From positions 1,116,001 to 1,180,000 of the forward strand of contig OZ316895.1 of assembly GCA_973895155.1 (NCBI GenBank): a stretch of DNA of 64,000 nucleotides, read 5' to 3'. The stretch comes from Marsupella aquatica (Eukaryota; Marchantiophyta). A program made the position numbers and the translations under genes. Each line of letters begins with the position of its first letter. The first letter of the stretch is position 1. Shown piece after piece: positions 21,561-32,460 of this stretch. The notes under the pieces were generated by a model. The model searched no databases. It was not told the DNA's origin and saw nothing but the letters and a program-made list of their open reading frames with translations.

Positions 21561-22715
21561 AGACAGCTCTTTGGAACGGTGGAGATGTTTCAAATATTAA
21601 GGCTTCTCAAAGCTTCATCATCACTAGTGTTGCAAAAGTATGTAATGGTCATGATGTGTTTCGCGGGGTTGTCCAGGAGTTTTTTTCAAGTTTTTCTTCA
21701 CTAGCATCTCTAGTGACTTACTGATGGCATATGATCATTCATTGCGGCAGCAACAGTTATGGATTATTTAGTAGTCTATAACATTTCCTGCTTGTAGTTT
21801 TAACCTAGTAGCTAAGGTCCATCAAGTATGGAGGTTTGAGACCGTGATGGCCTTGATCACATGACTCCTTTTAGCCAGGAAGTGTGCATCGACAAGATTA
21901 TAGTACTCCTTTCAAAGATCCTGGAAAATGCATTGAACTGCACAAAGGGCTTGAAAATAGGGTCCAAGAATTCTCTAAAGCTCCAATACTGAATCTTACT
22001 ACTATAATACCCTATCCCACCAAAAGTGGTGGGTGGTCCTTTTACAAAATCACTTTTGGAGGGAACATTCTATGACCATTGGATTTATAAACTCTTTTAT
22101 CCTAACCTTTCATTAGTAAAACAACAATCTCTTTAACCCAACCATACCAACCCAACCATACAAGACAAAGTATTTTGATATGCACAAAGATTCTCTAAGA
22201 GGAGAATGATTGCATACACCCTATGTGAGTGCCATGTGTTGCCATTGGAATGGGACACTTGGGACACCATTATGAGGGGATAGGGACTAGGAGATATAGA
22301 GTTCAAAGTAGGGAAGGGAATTAATGATGCACCCATGGGTGAAGGGATGAATAGTATCATATCCTCCCATAAGTACAAGATAGGGGATGAGACAAATGGG
22401 AGCCAAGGAAGGTGAAAATAAAGAAAATAACAATAAGGCAATAAGAGGGAAAAAGAGGAGACAATGGATGCCCTTTTTTTTTAGGGGGGGGGGGATGTCA
22501 CCCCTCCACCTAGGGTTGTGTGAATGTGCCTGCTTATATTGTCAGCACCTATCCGGGCACCTATCTCCTGCAACAATATTTTTTTGACATGGACACCTAT
22601 TATGCAATGACAACTTTCACGCAATGTACAAGTATTGAACACAACCACCACAACTGCATGGTTAGGATCACACATAACATGTCTCAATAATAACATTACA
22701 AAACCTATATTTTCT
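21561..22715. other. Spacer, no recognised gene
   Basis: There are short ORFs only, a G run near 22486-22494 and a small AACCCAACCATACC duplication near 22136-22162. No gene was recognised. Confidence 0.45.
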
Positions 22716-22719
22716 TGCC

Positions 22720-23325
22720 TTGTCTTGACATATTTTTCTCATCTTGCCATATTTTTCTCACCTTGAAATCCTTTCCTAACCTCAACATTGTTTTCTTGCC
22801 TTGACATCCTTTAATCAACTCAACATCTTTTTCTCAGCTTGACATCTTTTCTCCCCTCCATTATATCGTTTCTCCCTCAACTTCTTTTGCAGTCCTCAAC
22901 ATTATGTTCTCTCCTAGACAGTTTTTCTCACCTCAATATTTTATATTTTATCGATTCACCATCTTTTATCTCATCTTGCCATTTTTCACCTTGATATCTT
23001 TATTTCATCAGAACATCTTTTTCCCTCCTTGATATCTTTCCTCACCTCAACATCTTTTCTCACCTTGCCATTTTTTTTCTCTCCTTGACATCTTTTCTCA
23101 TCTCTACTTCTTTTATCTCATCTCGACGTCTTTTTATCACCTTGACATCCTTATTTCATCACAATACCTTTTTCTCTCCTCGGTATATTGTCCTCAACTT
23201 AACTTTTTTTTCACTTTGCCATCTTTTGTCTCCTTGACATGTTTTCTCACCTCAATTTCTTTTCCTCACCTCAATGTCTTTTTCACTTCAAGATTTTTTC
23301 TTCACCTTGACATCTTTTGTGCAAC
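22720..23325. repeat. Degenerate pyrimidine-rich minisatellite, about 600 bp
   Basis: Dozens of imperfect units built from TTTCTCACCTCAACATCTTT and CTTGACATCTTTT alternate over 600 bp. The strand is almost free of G except in CTTG. Unit length varies around 20-30 bp. Such strand-asymmetric polypyrimidine arrays can adopt triplex structures. No ORF or terminus was seen. Confidence 0.85.
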
Positions 23326-23329
23326 GCAT

Positions 23330-23895
23330 AGGCATGGCCAGGGCTAGTGACTCATAAATTGGACATTATAGGGCAAATGAGAAGGATTTGGCATCAATTT
23401 CTATTTGAAATTTACTGTTCCTAGTTATTCTGCTCAGGACAAATTTAACTGTTTTTTTTTCTTTTTGAACAAGGTGAAGGAGAAGATGTTAAAAAATTCT
23501 TTATCTGGCTATCCTGAATTAATTTCTTATCATTAGATGTTTCTAGATTTAGAGGTAAGACCCTTGCTAATCAGTCTATGGCTGGGTGGGACATGCCAGA
23601 TTCTGGCTAGCCAGGTGGAATCCGGCTAATTTGAGACCAAAAACCTTGTGGATTCTCGCCAAAAGTAGAACTAAAAGATGTTGAATGGGCTGTGCCCGTG
23701 GATGGTACCACCTTAGAAGTCGTGGGGCACATGACCTGGGTAGCAGATGCAGGCAATAGATATTTCCTTCAGTAACGGGAATCACACTAAATATTGTTCG
23801 TTACGCAGGCGGTGGCTGCTGGGAGCCGGTTGGTGTAGGTTAGCTGCCCGCAGAATGAAGATAAATATGTCAGAAGAACCAACACTATCATCCAG
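23330..23895. other. Spacer, no recognised gene
   Basis: Nothing identifiable was seen. A tRNA-like head begins just to the right. Confidence 0.45.
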
Positions 23896-23899
23896 CAGG

Positions 23900-24060
23900 C
23901 CATGCCTGAGCTGGAGGTAGAGTGCAAGAGGGGTGAAAGAAGTTCTGGGTTCAAATCTTGCATGCACCACGTCCCTTTTCTAACACGCATCCCTCCAAAA
24001 GTGGGGTTCAGATTTCTCTAGTGATGCCAGTATTTTTTATAATATTTCACAGCAGAGTTA
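23900..24060 (+). mobile_element. Probable tRNA-derived SINE (copy 1)
   Basis: The head has an A-box-like stretch (TGAGCTGGAGGTAGAGTGC) and, about 20 bases after it, a B-box-like GGGTTCAAATCTTGC. These are the two internal pol III promoter elements in tRNA spacing. The body follows as AACACGCATCCCTCC, AAAAGTGGGGTTCAGAT, TCTCTAGTGATGCC, then a T-rich end. The same head and body order is found in reverse at 43610-43860. The body part is repeated once more at 24061-24125 (CCCAAAAGTGGGGTTCACTA). It cannot fold as a functional tRNA, so I call it a SINE. Confidence 0.65.
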
Positions 24061-24129
24061 ATACACATACTCCCCCAAAAGTGGGGTTCACTAGGAGCTA
24101 GTGACACTAGAATTTTTTCATTTAAGAAA

Positions 24130-25770
24130 AAAACGGGTTGTACAGCAGTTTCTGGTCAATGTTCACTTAATTAGGTACAAGACAACATTAAATGCAAAAC
24201 ACTTGAATGACTCCTAGAATTGAATCAATAGAATCTTGAGTTTGGGCAATACAAGCATGATTGAGTTGATCGACAGTGCCATATTAAAAGCACTCCTGTG
24301 CAATGTCTCCCTCAATAAATCCGGACTGTGTTGACAGCTGACTTCCTAATACCTACTGGCCTCAAGCAGACTTGTGATTACTAGGTAATTAGGTCACCTA
24401 CGAGCCCCAATTTCCATTTGCCTGTGACTCGAAGAACAATTGGGTAGGTAGGTACAGCTGGGAATGTGATTGCAGTTAGGGCCGGGGTCCATAATCCATT
24501 CTGGACTCATGGGTAACAGTTGTAGACTTGTAGTACTAAAGAATCGACAGAACCAGCACAACACATGAACATGATAATTATCCAGGACACCATGCATACG
24601 TGCACATCATAAAATGTCGTTCTGTGGATAAGTGGAGGTTGGACCTGATTGTCTTCCCTCAAAATCTGGGGTGTTTCCTAAAAATGCAAAATTTTCAAGT
24701 GCATTTTGGCTTTCAAATTTGACAAATGAATAAGTGTATTCCTCAAATATGTACATTCATTTTCCTGCAGTTGACAACAAACAGTGTCTATGCATCTACT
24801 ATTTGATACAAATGACATTCTCAAGCCTCTGGTACTTGGCTTCCTGCACCCTCTATCCACCCACTGTCTGCACTCAGTCATTGTCTCCAAAAGTTTCCAA
24901 GTCTAACTAGGTGATGAATGAACCCCATTGGGTGGCACTGGGTGGGATGATTGTTAAAAGGGAAGCTGCACCAGGAGAATTGAAGCCGGAGATCTACCTT
25001 GCCCTGCTGACCTGCTCGACCACTCAGCATGGGGTTTGCTGACCACCTCTCTGCCTCGAGCCTAGTACTTAAACTTAATACTGGAGTCAGACACAAGCTA
25101 ATTGGTTTTTAATATTAGCCTTGAGATTTATTTATCTTTTAACCTAAGTAAATCATTTACATTTAGTAGGTTCATTCACTTATATACCCTAATTGAGTCA
25201 TGCTGTATATACAAAGGCTACGAGTATATATGAGAAGACAAATGTGTGCAACCTAACAACACATATGGAAAGTGCACATGCTATTTCCCATGCAGTTATT
25301 GGAGAGTGCATACCATTCACATATCAAGAAGTGCATGAGAGAAAGTCCATGCATTGTTGTCTAGTGCATACGGGATGTCATGATGGACCAATCTTGTGAC
25401 TACTCTTTAGCCAAGTAATCAAAGATTGCAAGGTTATCAGCATTCTAGGGAAGTTGGTATAAAGGCATAGTTACCCCAACCATCATTTAAAGATGAGTAG
25501 TGCATTCACCTGGTCATATCACTAGAAGGCATGCAAATATCATGTCATGACACTTTAAGGTCAAGGACCTTTTATACCTTGACGGGATTCTTGACTGGAC
25601 CAGGGGTGGCATGATTCAGGTGTTACTCATCCTCCACCTCTGGACTGTCATTGCACCTTCGTCCGTACGTAAGCATGAAGCTCACCTGGACTCGCACATA
25701 TCCAAGATTGGTGTGCATCATGTGCAGACCTATGGCATGGGCCGTTCAAGCCAAAACTGGCCTGCACCTG
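24130..25770. other. Spacer, no recognised gene
   Basis: There are short ORFs only, none with motifs I recognise. I see no element ends. Confidence 0.45.
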
Positions 25771-25784
25771 GACCACTGAGTTTG

Positions 25785-26150
25785 GGTATGTTGAGCATAG
25801 ACAACAATCGCAATGGCAAGCCCATGAACCATCCAATGCAATGCACAAGTATCGACACCGAGAGATGTATACGTGGTTCACCTCCACTTGAGGTTACGTT
25901 CACGGGAACACACAAGAACTTTACTGCACTCTAGGCCGACCAGCCATACCAAACATCCATAACACAAGCTCTCCTTATCTCTAAACTCTGGCTCCGTAAC
26001 AATGAGCCTGAGTTCCTAGTCTCCAAGCAAACACTGCTTGGGTATAGTGTGTATGCAATATGACTAACCTAACCTAGTTTGCAACTAAGGTTAGCTCTAA
26101 TTGTGGTTTAGTCGTAACTCTAGACCTAAGAGTAAATCCTAATAGGGTAG
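25785..26150 (+). repeat. Dispersed repeat, LTR-like sequence (copy 1)
   Basis: The order TTGAGCATAGACAACAATCG, TACGTGGTTCACCTCC, ACGTTCACGGGAACACACAA, GCTCTCCTTATCTCTAAA, AACAATGAGCCTGAGTT, CCAAGCAAACACTGCTTGG recurs at 51127-51410 in the same orientation. The phrase of the type 'acgtggttcacc..acgtccacggga' is one I associate with plant LTR retrotransposon ends. No gag-pol and no primer-binding site were found beside it, so the class is uncertain. Confidence 0.6.
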
Positions 26151-26154
26151 TTAA

Positions 26155-28150
26155 CAAGACATAACTTTTGGTCTCAAACTTTGTTCAGAGTCACTCGGAT
26201 AATGTTGCAACAAATTTTCCAATATGTGATATGTACATCTCAGGGCAGGTCCAACAAACCTGATTAAGTGCCAACCTGCATGTTACTTAGGGGCCCTACA
26301 TTTTTTGGTCCTCAAATTCACTCACAATAGAATATTAAAAAGCTAGAGAATAATGCCTTAACCCCCTCCTGTGCTCGACCTGACCGCAAAAAAATAGGAG
26401 TTACAAGGGCAAAGGTTGGAAACTTTCTGGCACTTGAGGTCCTGACCTCAAACTCCAGCCTAAAACACAAGCACAAATAGGACACATGTAGTGAAACTCT
26501 GCCATTGCAAGCTTTCCCGCACTCCAGACAACAAATACTATTATCAAATTATATCTTTTTCCCTCACATTTCACCAATGCTCAGGGCAGTATAATTGTTG
26601 AGGACCTTCACATGCGAGTTAGCTCTAAGCCCTTTGGTCAATCCAGCCCTAGACTAGCTTAATCAGGCAAACTTATACAGGACTCATGCAAGGCCAAGTA
26701 GTCTGGGGATGGCAGGTCCTCGTTCATTGGAGGCTTGTGAAATGTCCCTCTTCATTAGAATCGTTCGATCAGCTCAGCCAAGCCAAACCTTTTCAGATGA
26801 AAGCTCGGTTCCACCAAACCATGAGAAATATGGATTATTTTCAGGTGAAAAGAAAGCTTGGTTCGACTCCCGGTTCCACTAAACCATGAGACTTATGGAC
26901 TATTTTCAGTTGAAAATTCCCGGGGAACATGCCATCAAGTGACGGAAGCACGTACATTTCCACCAAGAAACGTTCATGATTATGTCTGCTCACTCAATCA
27001 TAGTACGGTACTGATCGATTGATTCGCTAGCTTGCACTCTTGAGACTGTGAAGGGCTGAGGTTAAACTGAATGAAGTCCGTTAACCACACTGCTTCAATC
27101 TGCACGAGAAAGCCCGAGTCTGCTTGCTGTCTGGTGTCTGCCACTACAGGAACAGCTCAGAGGTCTTACGTTGCATGTTCCAAAACAAGTGCAGCGATGG
27201 AGACAACGTACTTGGGCTGCCTTGCGGAGAAACTACAAATGACAGACGCTCAGGCCTTGACGAATAAATGATACATGAAATTGTCATAGACTAATTAGCT
27301 CGGTCCGCACTGCTGGATCACTAGCTAATTATTCCAGATCTGTCGATCTTGCTTTGTTTGCTGTCTGTAGTTTGCCCTTCAGGTACAATCATGCATTTCC
27401 CTCGATCTGTTTGACCAGTCGATTTCCTGACTATAAATACTTACGCGTTTAAACTCTTCACTCTTGATGGCTTGAAGCTGGACTCCTATTTGGGTGGACC
27501 AAGTGGGCTACGATTGAGAACTTCTTTTTGTGAAGAACATCAAGATTTGAACAACGCGGCGAAGCATGTAGATGCAGAACATGCAGAACAGTCGTATGAC
27601 GAGGTTCCGGCCACCTTGCGATGCAGAATATCTCATAAGTTAATAATGCCGGCAGGTCAATTCAAGAAACAGATCAGTGAGTGAAAACTAATGTGACCTC
27701 AAATCAAGGGAGGAAAGGTGCATGAAGTCAAAGGTCAGAAAAGCTCAAGCAGGGACGATTTAAAGACGGACGAGACATTAAAGCGTTTGTCCGTGATTAG
27801 TACGGATCTCTGGATGCTCTGCTTGGGCCGGATCGAAGAAGGGGGGCCTTCATTCGTCATCGACTCATCGTTATAAAGTTTGATGTCTAAGTCAAAAAAT
27901 TGAAGATGTAGAGATTTTTTATTCAGTGGTGGGGTTGGTCAGAGGCGCGCGAAAGCACTAAGTCCGGGCAGATATTTTCTCCCTTTGCCGAGCTGTGGAA
28001 GTGGCGTGGGAAATTGGGAACGGATGGAGATGGTCGGCGGGGGGTGGTACGAGTCAGGGAGGTGGGCAAAATAATCTTTAACCGCAAGAGCTTTCTCCGC
28101 TGCAAACGGCGCGAGGTCCCACCATTATCATCACTGCAGCTGGCTACGTC
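26155..28150. other. Spacer with a short local duplication
   Basis: At about 26809-26935 a block with GGTTCCACCAAACCATGAGA and TGGATTATTTTCAGGTGAAAA is duplicated in tandem. Several small ORFs (for example 27472-27684, 70 codons) have natural composition but no known motif. No gene was recognised. Confidence 0.4.
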
Positions 28151-28975
28151 GGCAACTTAATCTTTGCTCCCAAGGAAGCTGAATTGCTCAACTCCTTCAC
28201 TCGACTCCCCTACACACTTGTTGGTCCTCGCAACTTCTCAACAAAGGAAAAACGTAATCTTCCTGCGCAAATCAATTTCTTTATTCATTTCTCGAACAGT
28301 AAGTAGTCTTTACTCGAAGAAAATGAAAGCAAGGTACAGACTAGTGTGGGAACGGTGGCGTCGTGGCGAGTCACTCCGGCGAAGAGCTACTCGATTATCT
28401 CGCTCAATGCCCGAGAGGCAATGCCCATTCCCTGCATGGCGATCGAGCCCGATCTGGACGAATACGACGATCTGGCAGCAGCATGCAACACCAACCTTGG
28501 AATTGGATTCAGCTCTTTCAGACCATCATCGTGCATCGGCACCGTGTTTTTAATATGAAATCATTGTTTTCATGGTCGTCCGCGCTGTCAGGCATGATTT
28601 GTACTTCGGAATCCACCGCCGGTATGCCGCAGTCCTTCTTCGCCGGCTTTAGAGAGTTGTTAGCCGTCTTGATTTTCCTTCCGGAGCGTTTTGAGTTGTC
28701 CTGCGTTGGTCGGGCTTGCCCCATGCTTGTTGCTTCCATTCTCAGGTTCGTGGTTTTTCCTCGTCCAAGGCCCTGCAATTCGATTGCGCAGCTTACGCTC
28801 TTGGGGCGAGGTTCCCTGCCACATCTTTTGCCCAAAAGAAAGCAGGAAGGGGCGGGCATAATATTTTCACACGATAGCCCCTATTCGAATCATAGATGGT
28901 ACTGCGACTTGACCAAAAAGCTGAAGTCAAGTGAATTGACCCGATTCGATACGGCCCACCTTGGCATCCGCTGAA
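28150..28975. other. GC-richer block with long overlapping ORFs, strand unresolved
   Basis: This stretch is visibly richer in G+C than its surroundings and is open on both strands: 28363-28974 plus (203 codons), 28346-28558 plus (70 codons) and 28859-28518 minus (113 codons). The minus-strand reading (KRSGRKIKTANNSLKPAKK, ending DSADDHENNDFILKT) looks like a charged nuclear protein. The 70-codon plus-strand reading contains an acidic stretch (IEPDLDEYDDLAAAC). I recognise none of them and cannot choose. A gene or a promoter/leader region is possible. Confidence 0.3.
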
Positions 28976-29435
28976 GATCTGTTCGTACTACAAGAGAGAA
29001 TGAATGAATCGGTCAGTCCCCATTGGAGCCCGCGAGCTGGGTATGATGCTATGATGTAGCTTGCCAGGAGCCAGTCCTTTCTTCTTTGTGCGTGCACAGA
29101 ATCATGCAGGCGGCCAACAAGACCCAAGGACCGCTGAGGTGTTGTGTCTCTCTGCGTGTACGTCGTGCATGATCCGACTGGTCTTGCCTGGTATACTTCT
29201 GGCCACAATCATAACAAAACCCTTTAATTTAATGTTCTTCAATTTTGTTCTTTTTGTAAATTTGCAACTACTATAGTAGCCCATGATGCCCGAATAGACC
29301 CTTAGGTTTGTCAAAATGCTCCCATGTATTTTTGCAACGACCCTATTGTACTCACAATGCGACGGAGATTATTCTCAATAAGTACATCCCAATTCAATGG
29401 TCGTCCATGGGAGTATCATTTTCCTATTACCCCTT
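28976..29435. other. Spacer, no recognised gene
   Basis: No features beyond short ORFs were seen. Confidence 0.45.
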
Positions 29436-29439
29436 TCTT

Positions 29440-29770
29440 GATTCTAAATAGATATGAATCATTTTCAGATTACCCTTTTCTAGCTTGATAGTAAATAAAT
29501 ACGAAGAAAAATAATTTTACATAATAAAATTTCTATGTTATTTAGTTAATCTTTGTCTTTTCTCTTATTTCAGTTTTGTCTTTATTTGAAATCAATATTA
29601 TTTTTGTCTATCCTCATTTAAAGTATTTTTGATTAAGATTCATGAATCATGATCACTTTTGTAAGGGATATGGTCTAGAGGCTTCAGTCTAGACCCTAAT
29701 CTGTGAACAGTAGGCTCCAGTTTGCGCTTTACTAGTAAGATGGAGAAAGATTTAGATAGGTACACTATGC
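29440..29770 (+). repeat. Dispersed AT-rich repeat (copy related to 54640-54860)
   Basis: Shared blocks with 54640-54860, in the same orientation, are GATATGAA, ATAATA.AATTTCTATG.TAT, TTTAGTTAATC, TTGA..AGATTCATGA, TGGTCTAGAGGCTTCAGTCT, AGACCCTA and AAGATG.A.AA.G. The 3' part is also found at 18640-18740. The ends and any TSD were not resolved. Confidence 0.65.
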
Positions 29771-29774
29771 ATCT

Positions 29775-31065
29775 CATATTAATCTCCTGTTACCATAACA
29801 TTTCCAGAACATTATGGCAATAATATCCCCTTGAATGTTTTATCTATATTTTCTAAAACTCAAAAATCTCGCAGACCTTTAAGCTTGTTAACATTGTGTT
29901 ATCAATCATTGTGGGCAATAAGAGCCTCTCAAAACCAGACCTAAAGCACACACTTTTGGGGCCACAATGCCAAGACATTACTATACTCCAAATTAGACCC
30001 ACCAGCAAGAGAGATTTTGATGAATGCCTTAAGAGCTCTATTGTAAGTTTTTATTTTTGTACTCGGAGTGCATTGTGTTCCTTTTTTTTTTGGAGGCTGC
30101 TATATTGAGGCTGCTGTATGACAAAACATAGTCTGGCTACCTTGTCTTATTCAAACTGTTTGAAATGTATTTTTATATAAATTTAGTTTATTCTCTGCTT
30201 CTCACATGCATTAACTTTAGTAATATCTTGGCGTGGTGCCCCAAAAAGTCTGGGGCTGATCACAAATTCTGAAGGGGTGCTCAATGTTCAGTGATTTCAA
30301 ATTTAGCATTTTACTTGCTCAAGCATTAAACTTATAATAACTTTACAGATAATGAAATTGAACATTTATTTATTTGGCATAAGAGAACACACATCAAAAC
30401 TTTACTTGCAAAAGTTATTTTTTTGGAAGTTGTCGGGTGGAGAAGTCAGGAAGAAACTTAATCAAACTCATCATTAAGAGTACTCTATTACAACCTACTC
30501 ACCACCCATAGCAGTTTGTGAATGAACATTTGATCACTTTGGGGTTCCTTGTCACCTCCTACTCCCACTTCTCTTTCTTAATTCTTTCCGTAGTTTTTGG
30601 AGGTTTGCACGTTTGACGTGAGTGTTGTTCCTCTCGACCTGTTTTGCTTCTAGTCTATTGTGATTGTTTGGGCCTTTCCAATAAAATTGGTCTTTCTTGT
30701 ATTTTCTTGTATTTTCTTGTACCCTCATTTACTGGAGGCTCTTGGGAATACATTAACTTCGAGTGGTACACAATTGTTTTCATTTCCTATCCCCATTTCT
30801 TTATTAGAAGCTTGTGGTACACAAAGACAGTGGGACACAAAGGAGTGGAGTGGGACACAAAGGCAGTGGTCACACAAACTACTGTAGCTGAAAATGATTG
30901 GTTAGACTAGCACATTGGCAAATGGAATATATGCTTTTCCTAGGCGAAGCGGAAATTCTACTTTTGCTTCGCTCCGAGCTGGGCTCTCTAATGTCCAGCC
31001 TCATTTTCAGTTGAGTAAAGTATCGAAACATTTCAAGCGCAGGATTGCAGAAAGGCCCTGCCAAG
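29775..31065. other. AT-rich spacer, no recognised gene
   Basis: It includes a small (TATTTTCTTG)n-like run at 30694-30720 and a doubled GTGGGACACAAAG at 30828-30862. No gene was recognised. Confidence 0.45.
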
Positions 31066-31069
31066 GATG

Positions 31070-32460
31070 ATTTGTGCAATTTCCTAGATTTTGCTGTTGT
31101 TCTTGGGGGCTACGCTTGCCAGCCAGCCAGCGCGCTTGCGGAAATCGCCGCAGCCCACTGAGCCGAAGTGCGATGTCCAAACCCCAGAGAATTCCTCTCC
31201 GGCGTGCCTGCTGCTCCTCCGCTTTCCTCTCGTCTCTCGCTGCTGAGATTCAGAGTGAGAGTGGCGAGAATGATCTCAAAGGGCAGCGACAATAGTGGAG
31301 TAGGCACCCTTTGAGACCTTCGTCGTCACTTTCGCACGAACGCATCGTCTCTTGTTGAGGGAGGGTCGGAGGGAGGGAGGTAGGGAGGTAGGGAGGAGTA
31401 AGTTCGGGCCGTCGCGGTCGAAGCTGGGGAGGGAACGCGATTCCACGAAGTGCTGTAACGGAGTCAGCCTACTCGTCGGCAAGTACTGTGAACTCGCACC
31501 AAACAAGATCCTTCCGGCGCTCTGGAGCTCCCTGTGCTTGGTGCGGGAAGAATCCGCGCATGCAGGCCGAAAAGGCCCGTAGCAGAAACTGGAGTATGTG
31601 CAAGCGATCGCTCCAACAGCTTCTGGGTATTTTTAGACATTTTAGGCTGTTGGAGAGGTCGGTTCGGTCTACTTTCCAAGACCCTCTCAATTCAAGACCC
31701 TCGTCGAACGAATACCGTACCAGGCAGCGGACTGTGGCTGTTGCGCTCATTGCGCCGCATCCTTTGTCAGCAACGGCACGACGACGAGCTGTGAGCTCGT
31801 AGTAGTGTAGTTGGAGGCGCTTCGACTTGGGTGCTGCATCGTCTGAGAGATTTTAGTTCGACGAACTTCGTCGAGCGACTAGTGTTCCAATCCTCCCTGG
31901 CAGATTCTTACGAGAGTGGGTCGTCGAGGTCTAACCAGTCGGACTACGTATGAAGACAGAGCACAGCTGCGCGTGTATGTCATGATTTGTCACAGATCGA
32001 TGTTTGATCAGAGTGCTGTGACGTTCGAATTCTGAGAACATAATGAAGGTAAAATCTCGATTTTTCTCATCTAGCCACTCATAGGTGGAATTTGCAAGAG
32101 ATCAGGCGCATGATGCGTTGGTGTTCGACTCACGTACAGAGGTTCAACTCCATCAGTGAATTCAGTGAATTCTGGATGTACAGGACTCTTGTAAACGTTT
32201 TGCATGGAGTACCAGATCAAGCATGGGCCGTGATGCGTTCTGTTCAATCTGCTCGTACCGTCACTTAATTGTCCGCTGTTCAATTATCTCGCTTTTCCAA
32301 CATGCTTGCTTATATGTTGGCAAGGGCTCGTAGGAGACTTCCCCGTGTTCTTGGACCAGAGCTCGACTCGGATACTGGGGGGATTCAGGTTTTTCGAGCA
32401 TCATGAACAACAAGTCTCCTTGATTATCCGTAGTTTGATTTTTTTCCCCTGCATCCGCGT
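31070..32460 (+). other. GC-rich upstream/leader region of the GT47 gene
   Basis: GC content rises well above the spacer, with a purine-rich GGAGGGAGGTAGGGAGGTAG stretch near 31370 and many overlapping ORFs on both strands. The segment just before 32461 (GATTTTTTTCCCCTGCATCC, then TATGCAG) looks like a 3' splice site, so an intron in the 5' leader is plausible. I cannot place the promoter or the transcription start. Confidence 0.45.

Noticed and set aside
26873-26890. GGTTCGACTCCC, a perfect tRNA B-box
   Set aside because: No A-box at the right distance and no acceptor-stem pairing. It lies in a local tandem duplication (26809-26935).
31469-31802. Several ORFs of 76-104 codons on both strands
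   Set aside because: They overlap each other in a GC-rich leader-like region and none has a recognisable domain. Best explained by base composition.
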